Notes: generated by a model not told the origin, from the sequence alone. DNA of 64,000 bases from Auriscalpium vulgare (GCA_019915015.1 JAHBBC010000025.1:496001-560000), one strand, 5' to 3'. Counted from the stretch's first letter, positions 22,423-34,007 are shown. Numbers and translations are program-made.

Positions 22423-25072
22423 CTACGACTCGATATGCCCAGCAAAAGACTTTAATTCCACGCTCGGTATGCCCTTGAGAGCCCTGCGCTGTTGTCGGAG
22501 CACGAGTGACTCTACCAACGCAGGCATGAAGTCCTGGACTTTATGAGTACGGCGTAGTTTCCACACCTCCCCCTCGGTAAGTTTGACGTTATGTCCTTTG
22601 ATCCTAGATCAAGATCACAGTCAGGCGTCATGGAACTACGCGAGCAGAGACCACGCTTACAAGTGATCCAGGATGGCAGCCCGGTGGCCAGGTCTATCAC
22701 AGTCCCGTACGGGGCAGTGATACCAGTCACCAGGGATTCCGTGCTGATTCTGAACACGACCAATCTTTCGTCGCTCTCTTTTTTCCTTGCTCTTGTTGCC
22801 TTGGCTGGTGCTCTGTACGTCTAGTTCGTTATCCGAGTCGACCGAGATGCCTCCTTTATCCCCTTCAGAAGCATCCGTGGTGCAGGGCTCAACACCGTTG
22901 AATGCCATAGGTTGGGATATAGCGGGGGCAATGGGCTGTAACGCGGAACGACGGAGAATGTCGATCCGGAGCTCCGACAAGGACGACCAAGCGGTCCACA
23001 GAGAGAGGTTCAACTGAAGAACATCATCACCGTGGCCCGTCGAAAGGCACTGTAGACGAAGTTCCTTGGCGACTTGGATGCTAGCCGGCAGGTTTTCAAC
23101 GCTCAAGAAGTCGCAAGCGACCTTGATGGCGTTTGCTGCATTACTGACCTCGAAGAATGTTAGTAACAGGCAAGTTGCAAACCACAAAGCAGATACCTGG
23201 TGAGCCCAATTAGCAGGAATGAATACTGCTTCACCATCGCGCTGATGAACAACTACCGGGGAGACCCCGTGATCCTTTTCGAGCGCGTGCAGCATCGATG
23301 GCGTCAGGTAAGTGGTTTGGTTATGAATTGGGTCGCCTTCGACATTCCCGATGATCTTCCGCATGTAAGCACGTACTTCGCCCAGTGTCGTTGGGGGAAA
23401 CAGGTGCCACACGGCGAAACCTGGGTTACCATCAGGCATGTCTCTTGCCCACAACATCACATTCACTGCACACGTCACGTCGACGTGCAGACGTGTCGAG
23501 CCGCTATGCATATCATCCTGCGCGGTCGCATGGGCAACGTACATCTTGGGTCCTGACAAGAATGAGGAAGTGTTCCAGTGTGTCAACCAACAAGACGTAC
23601 CAAGGTCTGGCAATATCCCGTGCGGATGATAGTGGGCCACAAGGTTGTGTGTACCATTCGGGTTGGTGTAATCCGAAGCAGGCACCCCGGCCAAGAATGC
23701 GTCATTCAGGTCCGAGAGCGCGACCTTCATGTGCGTCTCCGGTGGAAAGTCCTGCAGGTACTGAGGGCATTGTTGAGGAGTATAAGGAACGCTGCACTGA
23801 CCTTCAGTTTGAGCACCTTCGAGTTAGATTCGCGAGCGAAGTTCTCAAAGTAATGGCCGAGGGAGATTCTGTGCACAATTTCGGTCTCACAGTCGACAGC
23901 ATCCGCTTCCGTTATGTTGAACCTTTCCTGAAAGAACTGGGGATCCCAGTTGCCTTGGAGTCTGATACCTGATACCAGAAGCGGTCCGCGACGCGCCCAG
24001 GCTTGGCGAAAAGTCGCTGGATCCAACACGTCTCCTGGTACAACTTGTAATGTGTTCGATGCGGCAGGCTGTTCATCGCGATGGGAAGCTCTTCGTTGAT
24101 TGGTCAGAGTTGAAAGGAGACAGTTGGCCTCTGGCACCTACTCTAGCGTACGCTGCATCAACATGACAGACTCGTCAAGATCTTCTTGTCCGAATCGCGA
24201 CATCGGACGCAGAACCGACACATGCTCAGAGCAAGTAACGGAAACGGAAAATTTAGACTTCGTGTTGATGATCTCCTCGTGGCAAAGGTTGCAAAATTCA
24301 TGTCCGCATCTGGAACAAAACCATGTCTCTGTGAAAAGACCAGTCGAACAAACATCTGTGAACAATCGCCGTTGGTCAGGACAACAAGCGGCTGATGATA
24401 GTAAAACCCACCACATGTTACACGATACTCTACCTCCCACGGACGGTATATGAGGCCGAGCCGTTGGCGGTGTGTGCGCTCTCGCAGGAGATCATTGATG
24501 AGCGCGGCTGCACACGCTTCCTACAGTTTAGTTTCATAACGGTGCAGGTATACAAACTTTGTGACGCACCATCAAGCCGTCAACCGTCCTTAGATCAGGC
24601 TCATGTGTGAAGACTTTGTTGAAGCGTGGGAGGGAGGCTTCAGGAAGGAAGTCGAAGTCGTGCTCCCAAGTTGCACCCGTTCCGGACCCAACAGAACGAA
24701 AGACTCTCACGTCTAGATCGAGTTTATAGTGGTAAGGGTAAGTGAGACGGTTCCAACAAGCAGTCTGATGCACAATTCGACGCACTCTTGAACCTACAAT
24801 CTTCTCCGGTGGTGTGGCTATCGCAGACGAAGCAACGGACAACAGTGATCTTTGCCTGTTTGGAGAAAGCGCGACAAGAAACGTCCTGCCTGATGAATCC
24901 TGGTGCGGAGCTCCTCGTCGGCCGTCCCTGCTGAAGCAACGCCATCGACTGGCTTGCAGCACTTGCAGCAGCCAGAACGTGCCGTCCTCTGGGACAACCG
25001 ATCGCGGCCGGACGCGTCCGCGACCGCATGCGGTAAACCCCACTGTAGGGGCAGCGCGTCGGTGGTGTCCAT
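22423..25072 (-). CDS. KDM3-like JmjC-domain protein with C-terminal C2H2 finger
   Basis: Eight exons join in phase: 24570-24712 (24786 upstream), 24424-24520, 24142-24355, 23802-24090, 23601-23760, 23197-23552, 22661-23148 and 22423-22603; introns are 41-73 nt. The order is a Zn-binding segment (RCFVCDSHTTGEDCRFK), a second one (VCSTGLFTETWFCSRCGHEF, then CNLCHEE), and a JmjC domain with WARRGPLLVSGI, TRLHVDV (Fe ligands His and Asp), EAVFIPANWAHQ (third Fe ligand His) and AIKVACDFLSVENL. The tail has a C2H2 finger (CPVRDCDRPGH...HLIKGH) split by the last intron. KDM3-type enzymes are nuclear Fe(II)/2-oxoglutarate histone H3K9 demethylases; activity is inferred because the ligands are present. 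The first exon (24786-25072, from ATG 25072, CCKCCKPVDG) is out of frame by one base with the rest, so either an intron was missed, the start lies elsewhere or the 5' end is damaged. Confidence 0.75.
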
Positions 25073-25532
25073 TGCCCATTGCCCGGTCACTCATTCAATG
25101 TATTACTCGCTCCTTAGACACCCTCTGTAGGCTGTATGTATCATGCACGTACATTCTCATTATCCTGAACGATGTTCGTGTCACTCGCTCTTTGCAAACT
25201 GCTCCGTCGACGGATGCGTGACCGCGTGACCCGACTGCCGACATGCCGTCTGCCACTCGTCCGCTATCATCACCAGAGGTGGCCACCCCTCCTGCGGCCG
25301 AGCACGCTGGTTCGTGTCCGAGGCGATGTGGACTGCATCAAGCTCTCTGTGCGCAAAGAAGGTCAGTGCGTCTGGTCGGACGCTGCAGCGCTATTACTCA
25401 CTGCGCCCGCGCCAATCGACATCCTAAACGGGCAGGTATTCGGAGACCGGCTCGCGCCTCGCGGCACGGCACGGACAAGCGGCGTGGGCGGGTTCAGTCT
25501 CAAGGGCTTCAGGCCCTCATGAGCTCGCTTAC

Positions 25533-26864
25533 CGGTGTAGCGTGTCGGTTTGGGTGTCGTTCGAGGATGCATTGTCGGCGTTGAAGGCAAGAATCTTCTG
25601 CGCAATCCCAAAGTCTTCGAGCATCTCCTGGAATTTGCGAGCCATGGTAGCGCCGGTATGCGACTGTGGATATCTTATGAGCGATGACAGACATACCAAA
25701 AAGCGAAACTCACCTCTGCAACTTCGACAAAGTCAAGCAGGAAACTGAACATTACACCTTCATGCTCGAGATGGACAGTCCACGTGACAAAAGCACGGTG
25801 GTTTGGAGATGTCCAGGCATCTGTCGCGAAATGCAGAGCTCCAGGATGGTCCTGTAAAAGTATCAATATTTGGCGGGCAAAGAGATCAAACGACTGACAC
25901 GAAGGAGACCGCCGATGCGCTCGGGCTCGGGTCCAAATGCGGCCTTTATGTCTCGAGCAATGGTGAAATGGGAGGGTACTTGGATGCTCGGCCTGCCAGC
26001 TGTCAAGAGCTCTTGCAGCTCGCGGTCATTGATGATGTTGATCGGGCGACTGCTTTCTGTGATCCACTTCACCACATGAGCCCTGTATCGGCGTGAGCAT
26101 TAGTTTCTGTCAAAATGGGGAAATGATACAATGCGCACCGAGTCTCCCACTTTGTGTGCAGTCGGTTTGATGGATGTGCGGGTTTTTGACCTTGACGAGC
26201 GAACGCCGCAAAGATGGAACCACTCTTCTCGGAGACCTTCCTACCATTTACCGCTGCATCTACAGCCTCGTTACCAAAGCAGTGACGCGCATGGTAGAGG
26301 AGGTTGGCGGTTGAGTTACGGTCCTGCGTATCCTGATATCGTCGGACTCCACCGAGCTTGTTGGTGCACTTGCGAGCGGCACACGGGAAGAAAAGACAAG
26401 GCCGTCCATCATAGACTTCATATCTAACATTGGCGGTGAAAAAAGAGTAAGCCGCAGCTCTCCAAGACTTCTGACGGATAGCTAAGACAGATTGTCAGAC
26501 TTTACGCCTCTGAGGGAAGACTTTGACACTTACCAAGGGCCGCTTGCGGATCCTCTTCATCCTCGCTGATATCATCGTTGTCGTCTGCCGAGTCCTTGAT
26601 TGAGATAACATCAGAGGCTGCTGAGGAGCGAGCGCGAGAGAAGTCATCGTCGTTGTCGGACTGAACCTGGACATCGACTTCGACAGAGATCGAGGGAGAA
26701 GATCGTGAGGTGCGAAAGGAAGCAATGGACGATGCGGCTTTCTTGAGCCTTTTGAGCGGCCGTGTAAGAGCTTTGGCACCGCGCTGGACTACCCTCTTCG
26801 CGGATGACGCGACTGACGACTTCGTGGACGAGCCATCGCCGCGCCGCCGCTTCAAGTCGAGCAT
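25533..26864 (-). pseudogene. hAT-family transposase, 3'-truncated
   Basis: Exons 26534-26864, 26139-26481, 25899-26082, 25714-25851 and 25533-25663 join in perfect phase with 47-56-nt introns. The product has a basic/Ser-rich N-terminus, a BED-type zinc finger region (PCAARKCTNKLGGVRRYQDT...H...C), a linker (VKWITESSRPINIINDREL), and the start of the RNase-H-like DDE domain: LHFATDAWTSPNHRAFVTW with the first Asp, VEVAESHTGATMA, and ILAFNADNASSNDTQT with the second Asp. This is the known order of agaricomycete hAT transposases. After a good GTAAGC donor at 25532 no further transposase sequence is found: the catalytic Glu and the hAT dimerisation region are missing. The coding part that remains has no stop, so loss of the 3' end appears recent relative to point decay. 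Confidence 0.8.
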
Positions 26865-28005
26865 GTCAGCTTGAGAAGGGATGAAGGGGGGAGTGCGTAC
26901 CTTTCCCGCCTACTTTCCAAAGCTTTTGAGCACTCAAAGTCTACGCCCAAATGCATGACTCAGTCGAGCGGCGGCCGCTTATTGCGAACAGCTGACTGCA
27001 GCCAGAAAGAGGGCCTGGTCAGAAAAGGATCCTCTAAAGATCCAACGGGAAAGAGTTTGCATGTTCGAGCGAGAGTGAAAGCCGTTGATGACGCTGGTGC
27101 ATTGAAAAAGCGGCGCTTGTGGCTTCCTGCACAAGGCCGCACGACTGCGCACGACGGGGTTCTCGAAAACTCATCTATATCCTGCGCACAGAGTTCTGAA
27201 ATGGTATTCAATGTATCTCTATATGCCTATGCTTGTGATATCGCTGTACGAGGTACCGCTGCGCACGACGGGGTTCTCCAAAACTCGTTTGCAACCTGTG
27301 CACAGCATCATGGTGTTTGATATACCCCATTTCTTGGTCGACGCATAGTCCTGGGTTTGGGCAAAAACATACCGCTGTAACCCGCGGTAACCCGCGATAC
27401 CGGCCATACGGGTACGGTATGTCTGCGGGTCGCAGTATTCTACACCGCACCCGTACCCGCCATACCCGCGGCTGATACACCGCGGTGTTCGCCGAACCCG
27501 TGCTATACCCTAGTCGTGCCTGCTGCAAACAAGACCACCCTGGCGGCCCGCGTGCGTTTGTTTGAGTCGCAGGCGCCGCACACCAATGTAGCGGCGTCGC
27601 GCTGTCGCCTCCCCATGGACGGCAGGTCGCCGCTCGTGGTCACGGTGGCTTCCTCTTCCAACATGGATCACTCTTGGCGGTGTGCGGAAGTACCCTGAAG
27701 GGCCGGTTGTTGTCCGCCCGCAGAAGAGCGATTAGCTTACATTCAGGAGCGGAAGTTTCTTATAGATAAGTACGGGATGCGTTCGGACGTGGGGCTGTTT
27801 AATTTGTAGATCTATGACTGAGGAACAATATGTACAAATCGCAAATTGCTTTTGTGCGGGTGAGAATCGAGTACATCACTCAAGATAGCGTGGCATGACA
27901 AAGCTGGGGTGCTCGCGCGCTACGACTTCACGATCCGTGTGCTTGCCTGCCACCCGCGCCGGCGCTGGTCGTTCGCGCCGCGTCGCCGCTCGTACTGCGC
28001 GGCCT
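26865..28005. other. Repeat-rich stretch without a supported gene
   Basis: It contains two imperfect 45-50-bp direct repeats (27134-27182 and 27260-27307, both with CTGCGCACGACGGGGTTCTC and ending in GCGCACAG or GTGCACAG), and the GC-rich simple-sequence region 27372-27490. A short open frame at 27516-27698 has no recognised motif. On the plus strand 27895-28371 overlaps the minus-strand fragment below and is taken as its shadow. Confidence 0.45.
27372..27490. repeat. CCCGC/GGGTA-type low-complexity palindromic region
   Basis: The stretch is built from variants of TAACCCGCGG, TACCCGC and CGGGTACGG on both strands (for example CCGCGGTAACCCGCG near 27376 and CCCGTACCCGCCATACCCGC near 27450), giving many short inverted repeats. 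It does not match the usual basidiomycete telomere repeat TTAGGG. Confidence 0.6.
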
Positions 28006-28539
28006 TCAGCGCTTGGACATGGCGAAGAAGGTGGAGCTGCTCACCGGGGGCGGGGGGTGCAGGACGGGCTGCTCGTGGGGCGGGGTGTGCAGGATGGGCT
28101 GATCGTGGGGCGGGGGCACAGGAAACTGCGCTCTTGCACTGGCACGGGGCTGCGGGGGGAAGTCGCACTCGGCGCGCACGCGGATGATCTCGTTGCCCGG
28201 CTTTGCGAAGAATTGGTGTTCCTGGCGGCGAAAGAAGGAGCTCGTCGGAATATATCTGTCCGGCTCACGCTTGAGCGGGAAAAGCTTCATGAGCTCGTGG
28301 CCGTTTGGCGGCGGAGGGTAGACGTGCGGCGCGTGCGCGGCGTCCGACGCCACGCCCACATCCAATTCTAAGTCGTGACTGTCAGTCCACCGCGGGCTGT
28401 CTAGAGGATGGGACGCACGCGGGACATTGGCGAGCGGGGCTTCGATCTCTATGGCCCGCCAGTCGGGCTGGTCGATGAATATTGTGGTTTTCAATGTCTC
28501 GCGCAGGCCGCCGTGGGAGGGCGCGGCGCCTGGCGGCAC
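28006..28539 (-). pseudogene. Fragment of an uncharacterised proline-rich gene
   Basis: One open frame reads PPGAAPSHGGLRETLKTTI, FIDQPDWRAIEIEAPLANVP, RASHPLDSPRW, VYPPPPNGHELMKLFPLKRE, YIPTSSFFRRQEHQFFAKPG and NEIIRVRAECDFPPQP, then a His/Pro-rich tail. It has the look of a conserved domain, and I associate this word order with hypothetical agaricomycete proteins, but no function is known to me. The 5' side dissolves into a TTCAGATGAT-type simple repeat (28550-28600) with no start codon, and no continuation follows the stop, so a truncated copy is likely. A related-looking short frame (28611-28907; SLAKIPPSDTNINS) lies just upstream. Confidence 0.35.
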
Positions 28540-29776
28540 GCCCCCATCTGAATCATCATCTGAATATTAAGTAAATAAATATCATCTGAATATGAATCAT
28601 CATTAGCCGGTCAGCAAGGGGACGCACGCGGGAGATCGCTCGAGGAGCTCGGGGCGCTATTGATATTGGTGTCGCTAGGCGGGATCTTCGCCAGCGAGCG
28701 GGCGGCGTCGGGCTCACGTCCGGCGCCCAGCGACACGTCCACGTCTCGGCAATCAGTGCGCGGCGAGGCAGTACACTGCGGGGAGGATAACAGGAGATAA
28801 CCCTGGGCGTCGATGTCGGCGTCGTCGATGCCGGAGTCTGGGTGGCCGGCGACGTGCATGGCCCGGGGGCTGTGGGAGTGGGTGGGATCGACTGGGAGCG
28901 CCTTCACGTAAGCACGCTGGGCCTCCGACTCTCTCCCTGGATTGGGCCATCATTGGGCCATGATGGCCCAATCCACACCCCGCTATAGTATGTTCCTCAT
29001 CGGAACCCCTGTGGATTTAATCCTATCCTATCGTATCCCCGACGCGCCTCGCATCGCCTGAAGACGCACCTGATTGCGCCTGCCGCCCCAACGCGGCTGC
29101 TGCCTTCGGTGAGCGCTGTCTTGCCCGCGCGTCTTGTATGGAGTGGATCCCGACCACTCCAGGAGTTCGACGGGCACAAGCTGGAGAGCGGGTTGGTGGA
29201 GGGCCACGAGCTGGAGGAGAAGAAGGCGCGAGGTCCTGCCTCGCGTCCTGGCAATTCGCACGGTCTGGCACAACCCGGCGAAATCGCGGCGCCCTTTCTG
29301 CGATTGCGTTTCGTCGCAATTACAGTTACCCGTGACCGTCTCGTTCCAATCGCACGCGAAGACCGACTTCTCATCACAGATCCTCGTTATGTTCTCGCTT
29401 CTACTGGCGCACTCTCTGTAAATATTCTACGCACAATCTGCTCACGCCATCCTATCCCTGACACGCCCGCGAACAATATATTTTGCTTGGTGTCAGTCCT
29501 TACAACCTCGTTACAGCCTGCCTGCGCTCACCTTCTCTCTATCTCCTCATAAAAGTGAATGATTAGAATCATAGTATCAGCGTAGTAGTGAGCATGCGAA
29601 GTCGAGGACCGGTACGCCAGCGCCGCTACGATATGTAATGACAGCGACGGAGCAAACAAGGGCGACCTCGGGTAAATAGGACCGAGATTGGAACTCAGAG
29701 CCACCCCCGATTGCAGTACGATTCACTGCAAGCGGGACTCATTGTACTCTCCAAGCGGGACACATTGTACTCTCCC
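28540..29776. other. Intergenic stretch with simple repeats and a dispersed repeat
   Basis: It holds a TTCAGATGAT-like simple repeat (28550-28605) and the first copy of a short dispersed repeat (28991-29037; second copy near 33839-33895). A plus-strand open frame (29109-29552) has no recognisable motif. Two 23-bp tandem units, 29730-29752 and 29753-29775, end two bases before the start of the WD40-like gene. Confidence 0.45.
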
Positions 29777-31302
29777 ATGCAGCTCTACACTTCAAGTCGA
29801 ACTATAAGAGGCTTCGAAGACTCCATCACTGGCCTCTCATTTTCTCGCGATGGCGAGTTCCTTGCCATCGTCGAGAGCTGTTATCTTCACATCGTGGTTA
29901 CAAAGACAGGCAGCCTTGTCCGAAAAGTGAAGTTCGTCACGACCCATATGAGTCTGACTGGCGTGCGCTGGTCACCTGCGGGCGAGAAGACTCTCTTCGT
30001 TGGAACAAGCAAGGGGTCCATCGCTGTCGTCCACTTGGGTGACGGCCAGGTGCGTTCAGCCCCGGTCTGATGGAGGTATACTGACCTGCAGTCCATAGGA
30101 CACGCCGGTGATCAGCTACGTTCGTACAGGCGTACAGGCCCCCGTTGAGTCACTCGACTTCGATCCCCAGACTCGAACTCTCGGGGCTGCAGTTGGCACT
30201 GAAGTGGTGGTCTTCGATGATCCTGAGAACAGTGCGAAGTATGCTCCGTCGCCCCGTTTGACCAACCATCCTGACCTAGTAATGAACCCAGACATGTGGA
30301 GGTTAGGCCGCAATTTCCCTCGTCCGCCGACTCTTCGACCAGATCAGTCGGACCTCGCCGTGCGGCCTCGCTCTGTCCATGTCTCTAGAAGCAACCGTTG
30401 CATCATAGCGTCTTATCTTGAACACGGCGTGGTGTGAGTAGGATCGCCCTGTTCATTGGAACTGTTGACGATGGTCCTCGTGTTTCTTTAGCAGCTGGAG
30501 TATCACTGATCCACGGAACTTGGAATGGCAACTTATTCCGCGAAGGCCTCAAATGTCAAGAGTTTACCATCCTGCATGCGTGCGCAGTGCGCTGACCATC
30601 CCCCAGCGGCCAGTCAAGAGTCTCGCCGGATGAGAAATTCATCGTAATTGCGACTATCGAGGACGGCTTTGACTTGTACGATCTAGGGGACCGATCCTTG
30701 GTTCATCACTTTCCTTCTCCGGGTACGCAAAATGTCATCCTTCCTGCCTTGTTTGTCCACAGCGGTCAGGCCATCGTCGGTGGCAGCTCTTGCGGAGCGG
30801 TGATGCTGTTTGACACAGAAAATGAGGCACTCCTGCAAGTCTTACAACACGAAGGTCGACGCCCTTACTGCCTGATGTGACCTGCGATGCTGACTCCGAA
30901 TCAGCAGATCAGCCGTTGATACAAGCGATTGTACGTCCCTTTTCGCGTTGTTTTCGCGACGTCCACCGTCATGACCAGCATAGGCATACACAGAAAGCCA
31001 GCACGGGCTTTACATCGCGACGGGGACTTCTGAGACTGGTCAGGATACCTGCGTGCGACTGTGGCACCGCGATACACCTCCTAGAAAGATACATGCTGAG
31101 ACCCCCTCCGCCCCCGTGCGTGTCATCATTCTTCTGCTGTGCCTGCACTTACCCGTGTTCTTAGAATGTCACAAGCGGGCGGCGCGATTCCAATTGCTCT
31201 TCCTTCACCATCTGGACGCTCCTGGTCGTCATCATTGCTACCATCGTCATAGTAAGAGATTTGCGTTGTTCCAGGGTTTTTCCTGCTCTGAGTCTTGCTT
31301 AG
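29777..31302 (+). CDS. WD40-like protein with C-terminal membrane anchor
   Basis: Seven exons join in phase: 29777-30049, 30099-30433, 30492-30554, 30607-30854, 30905-30930, 30984-31115 and 31165-31302 (404 aa, 48-58-nt introns). Beta-propeller blades are visible as repeated units: ITGLSFSRDGEFLAIVES, LTGVRWSPAGEKTLFVGTSK, VESLDFDPQTRTLGAAVG, SRVSPDEKFIVIATIEDG, AIVGGSSCGAVMLFD and GLYIATGTSETGQDTCVRLW, the last ending in the typical VRLW strand. The final exon has one hydrophobic helix (FTIWTLLVVIIATIVIV) followed by a short basic tail, so the protein is probably anchored in a membrane with the propeller in the cytosol. The helix appears only if the last intron (31116-31164) is spliced, which supports that intron. 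Propellers of this kind usually bind other proteins; no partner is suggested by the context. Confidence 0.8.
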
Positions 31303-31955
31303 TTCCTCACGGGTGATGCTGCCACATCCTATCAGAACCTCACAATGCCTCGGGAGGACCATCACCTCCGCGACGTCCGGCTTTAGCGCCTGGGTCCATG
31401 TAGCCAGACGATCAGCCTGCACAGGGTCCATTGGAACACGTCGGGATCGTTTATTTATGCCAAAATGAGCAGCGCTCAGCGCAGGTGCCGGCCTCCATTC
31501 CTGAAGTGCATGCGCCGCTGTCGGCAAGGGCCGCAATGGTCGTCCCGTCAGACAGATGATCCTGAGCCTGCGAAGGTTCGAATCTGTCTACTCTGCCTCA
31601 GCGAGACTAATTGTCCCCCGCATACTTTCTTCTCGTACGCATTGATACCTGTTACTTGGACGCGATGACTGATCCGCATCGCATCCACGCTTCGTGCGAC
31701 TAAGTATGCCGGCTCTCGGGCGGGCACCATGGCTCAGTCGGTTATCGCAATTCTTGCGAGATGCGCACCACAGACGACTAAAGTTTGAGTTACCCGCGAT
31801 AGCTGCTCGGATACTAGTTCACTCATCCTCTGTCTTGTCTTTGCCGTACTTGTACACCGTCGTCCTGGCACTCACGACATCTCAAAGCGTGCCGCGGGCG
31901 AGTCTGAACGGCCTTCCATGGCAACATTGGCAAGTCCGAGTCGCAATTTACCGTG
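31303..31955. other. Intergenic stretch, no gene seen
   Basis: Open frames on both strands are short and unsupported; the minus-strand frame 31126-31536 is an antisense shadow of the WD40-like gene. A tRNA-like word (GGCTCAGTCGGTTATCGC near 31729) does not fold into a complete tRNA. Confidence 0.45.
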
Positions 31956-33290
31956 CTACGTAGGATGGAAAGGGCGTGAGATTGGGGCTGCGTTCCAATC
32001 GACACCCAACAAGCCAAGATCGACAACAGTAAGTTGACTTCCCAACCAGATCCTATTCGTCTCTGACGCGACCACGATCTCCAATCCATGCACAACCCAC
32101 GCAAGCAGAAACAAGAAGAAAAGAAAACGAAGAGCTTGTCCATGGCAGGTGGCTCGAACGACGTTGATGGTCGAATATGCGAGCATGCTACCAAGCACGC
32201 CCAGCGTCATCGTGGTGTTCATCCCCGGGTAAAAGTCAGAGGCGATTTCCCTCTCTCTCGCGCCACCGGCGGCCACGAGAAAGAAGAGTAACTGGGGGTT
32301 CGTTGTGGCGACGAGACACGAGGCGACGAGTGCGGTGCTCGGATCGAGGCCCTGCATGAACGTGAAAAATTTCGCGGGGAGATGCGCAAAGGGTGGGGGT
32401 GGGTGCCGGAAAGAGTCGATGGTCGCGCGATGCGCTTTGATCCGCTCGGAAAACATACGCCGAGCCATAATGACAACGGCAGATGCGAACATCGAGTGGT
32501 GGGAGAGAGCGGTCGTAATGTCGACAAGGATGAGATGGAGCGGCGTCAGTGCCGCTGGACCTGGGGCAAATTGACAAGGGGAAGGATGGTGTAGGGATCA
32601 GAGGTGAGTGTGGACTGCGTCAAAACGTAGCCCAGCCGTCTTGGCCACCGCGGCAATCCTGGGAGTGGGCAGAAGGGGTGCAGCTAGCAGCATGTGGTTT
32701 ACCAGCAAAGCCGCTGCCTCGGCCGCCGTCTTCATGACGTCGACGTGGGCCGCTGTGGGTTGTAAGCGGTCAAAGTGACGCGCATAGGGAGCCAGGTGGA
32801 GGCGCAATGCGGGTATGAGGAGGAAGCCGGTGCGAAGATGTGAGGACGGATTTATGCGAACGAGGAGCCTTCGAAAGCCAGCCACGACTGCCATGTACCG
32901 TCCAAAGGCCGCGAATCGATCGGAATTGCGAACCACGGCAACGATGTAACCCGCGAGACGCATTTCCCAGCGCGGCAGGGTACTGGTAGAATCGGAGATG
33001 CTTTGAGCATTAGGAGTATGAAAGGCAATTGCTCGGTCGATGTCCCCAGCCCCCATGCCCGGGCCAAGAGGCTGCTGTAAGTCGACAGTCTGAGATTTAC
33101 TTCAGCTGACGGGCGATAGAACAGTCGCAGCAAGACTTACAATCTGACGCAGCTTCAAGAGTTGTTTGTAAGCCTCTAACACCCTCTTCTTCTCTGCCAG
33201 CTGCGCCGCCAGGACATCGCGTGAACGGGCGAGCTCCAGTACAAGAGCATCGTTCGAGGTGGGAGGTGATTGGTCTTCGGCGGACACCAT
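31956..33290 (-). CDS. Multi-pass membrane protein with N-terminal coiled coil
   Basis: Three exons, 33141-33290, 32627-33089 and 31956-32560, give an intact 405-aa frame; introns are 51 and 66 nt (the second uses a weak GTTTTG donor). The N-terminus is a charged helix (LELARSRDVLAAQLAEKKRV) likely to form a coiled coil. The C-terminal half has about five hydrophobic helices, around residues starting LLVNHMLLAAPLLP, LTPLHLILVDITTAL, ALVASCLVATTNPQLLFF, MTLGVLGSMLAYSTINVV and ALRFLFFLFLLAWVVHGL, and ends VDLGLLGVDWNAAP. The position of FMQGLDP before a pair of helices is a feature I recall from conserved fungal membrane proteins of unknown role. The protein is probably integral to an internal or plasma membrane. 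No pathway is suggested by neighbours. Confidence 0.65.
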
Positions 33291-33599
33291 CGTCGATCAA
33301 AGCACGGCGGGGCCTGGGATTTAATGGGGGTGCCAATGTCAACTATATAAGTATCCTCAAGAAACAAGAGACTCGGAGTGGCGTACCGAAGTCGCCATTT
33401 CAAGCATCCACGCAAAGCAACAAGATTACTGGCGCGGTCTTTTCGATCGATCCCTGCTGTCGCGCTGCTGCATTGTTTTGGGGACATATGAAGGATGCAG
33501 AACACACAGGATGCTATGTCTGTCGCGTAGGCCGCGATCTTGTATTCAATTGTCGTTGCTTTGTCATGAGAGTCAGCGCGGCGGCGCGATCCTTTGTCC

Positions 33600-33830
33600 A
33601 CTCATGAATTATGACGGGTCTCGATCCAAGAGTTGTGAACGCCGCGCGGCGGATTCGCGCTTCGATCACACTGGGTTGCGGCCTGTTTGCCGCTGGCCGC
33701 GTTTGGGCCGCGTTCACAACTTTGCGTTGCGCGCGCTGCGGGCCGCGTTCATAGTTTTCAACGCGCGCCGTTCACACTCGCCCCGCACGACGTTCACACT
33801 TTTTGGCGCGGCTCGGCCGTCTTATCCTGT
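33600..33830 (+). repeat. GTTCACA-type interspersed repeat region
   Basis: Words of the form GTTCACA(A/C) or GTTCATAG recur next to CGCGC runs at about 33711, 33748, 33770 and 33791, with related GTTGTGAAC at 33632. The region is unusually rich in CG dinucleotides and short inverted repeats and has no coding support. It may be part of a decayed element. Confidence 0.4.
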
Positions 33831-34006
33831 TTCCCCTCTGTTCCTCAATGGGACCCCTGCAGGTGGTTATTTAATCCTATCCTATCCTATATCCTCGAAC
33901 CTGTTCCTGTTTCACCGGTGCCGCGCGTGTGACGCTCTGCGCGCAGTGCGCGCGACGCCCGTCTGCGGCGGCAGGCCGGCGCCGTGCGGGGCACATGCGC
34001 TGCGGG

Positions 34007-34007
<1 letters not shown>

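Noticed and set aside
27372..27490. Internal telomere repeat
   Set aside because: The words are CCCGC/GGGTA variants, not TTAGGG arrays, and are not tandem in one orientation.
31725..31775. A tRNA gene (GGCTCAGTCGGTTATCGC resembles a D-arm)
   Set aside because: No matching anticodon and T arms and no paired acceptor stem could be found.
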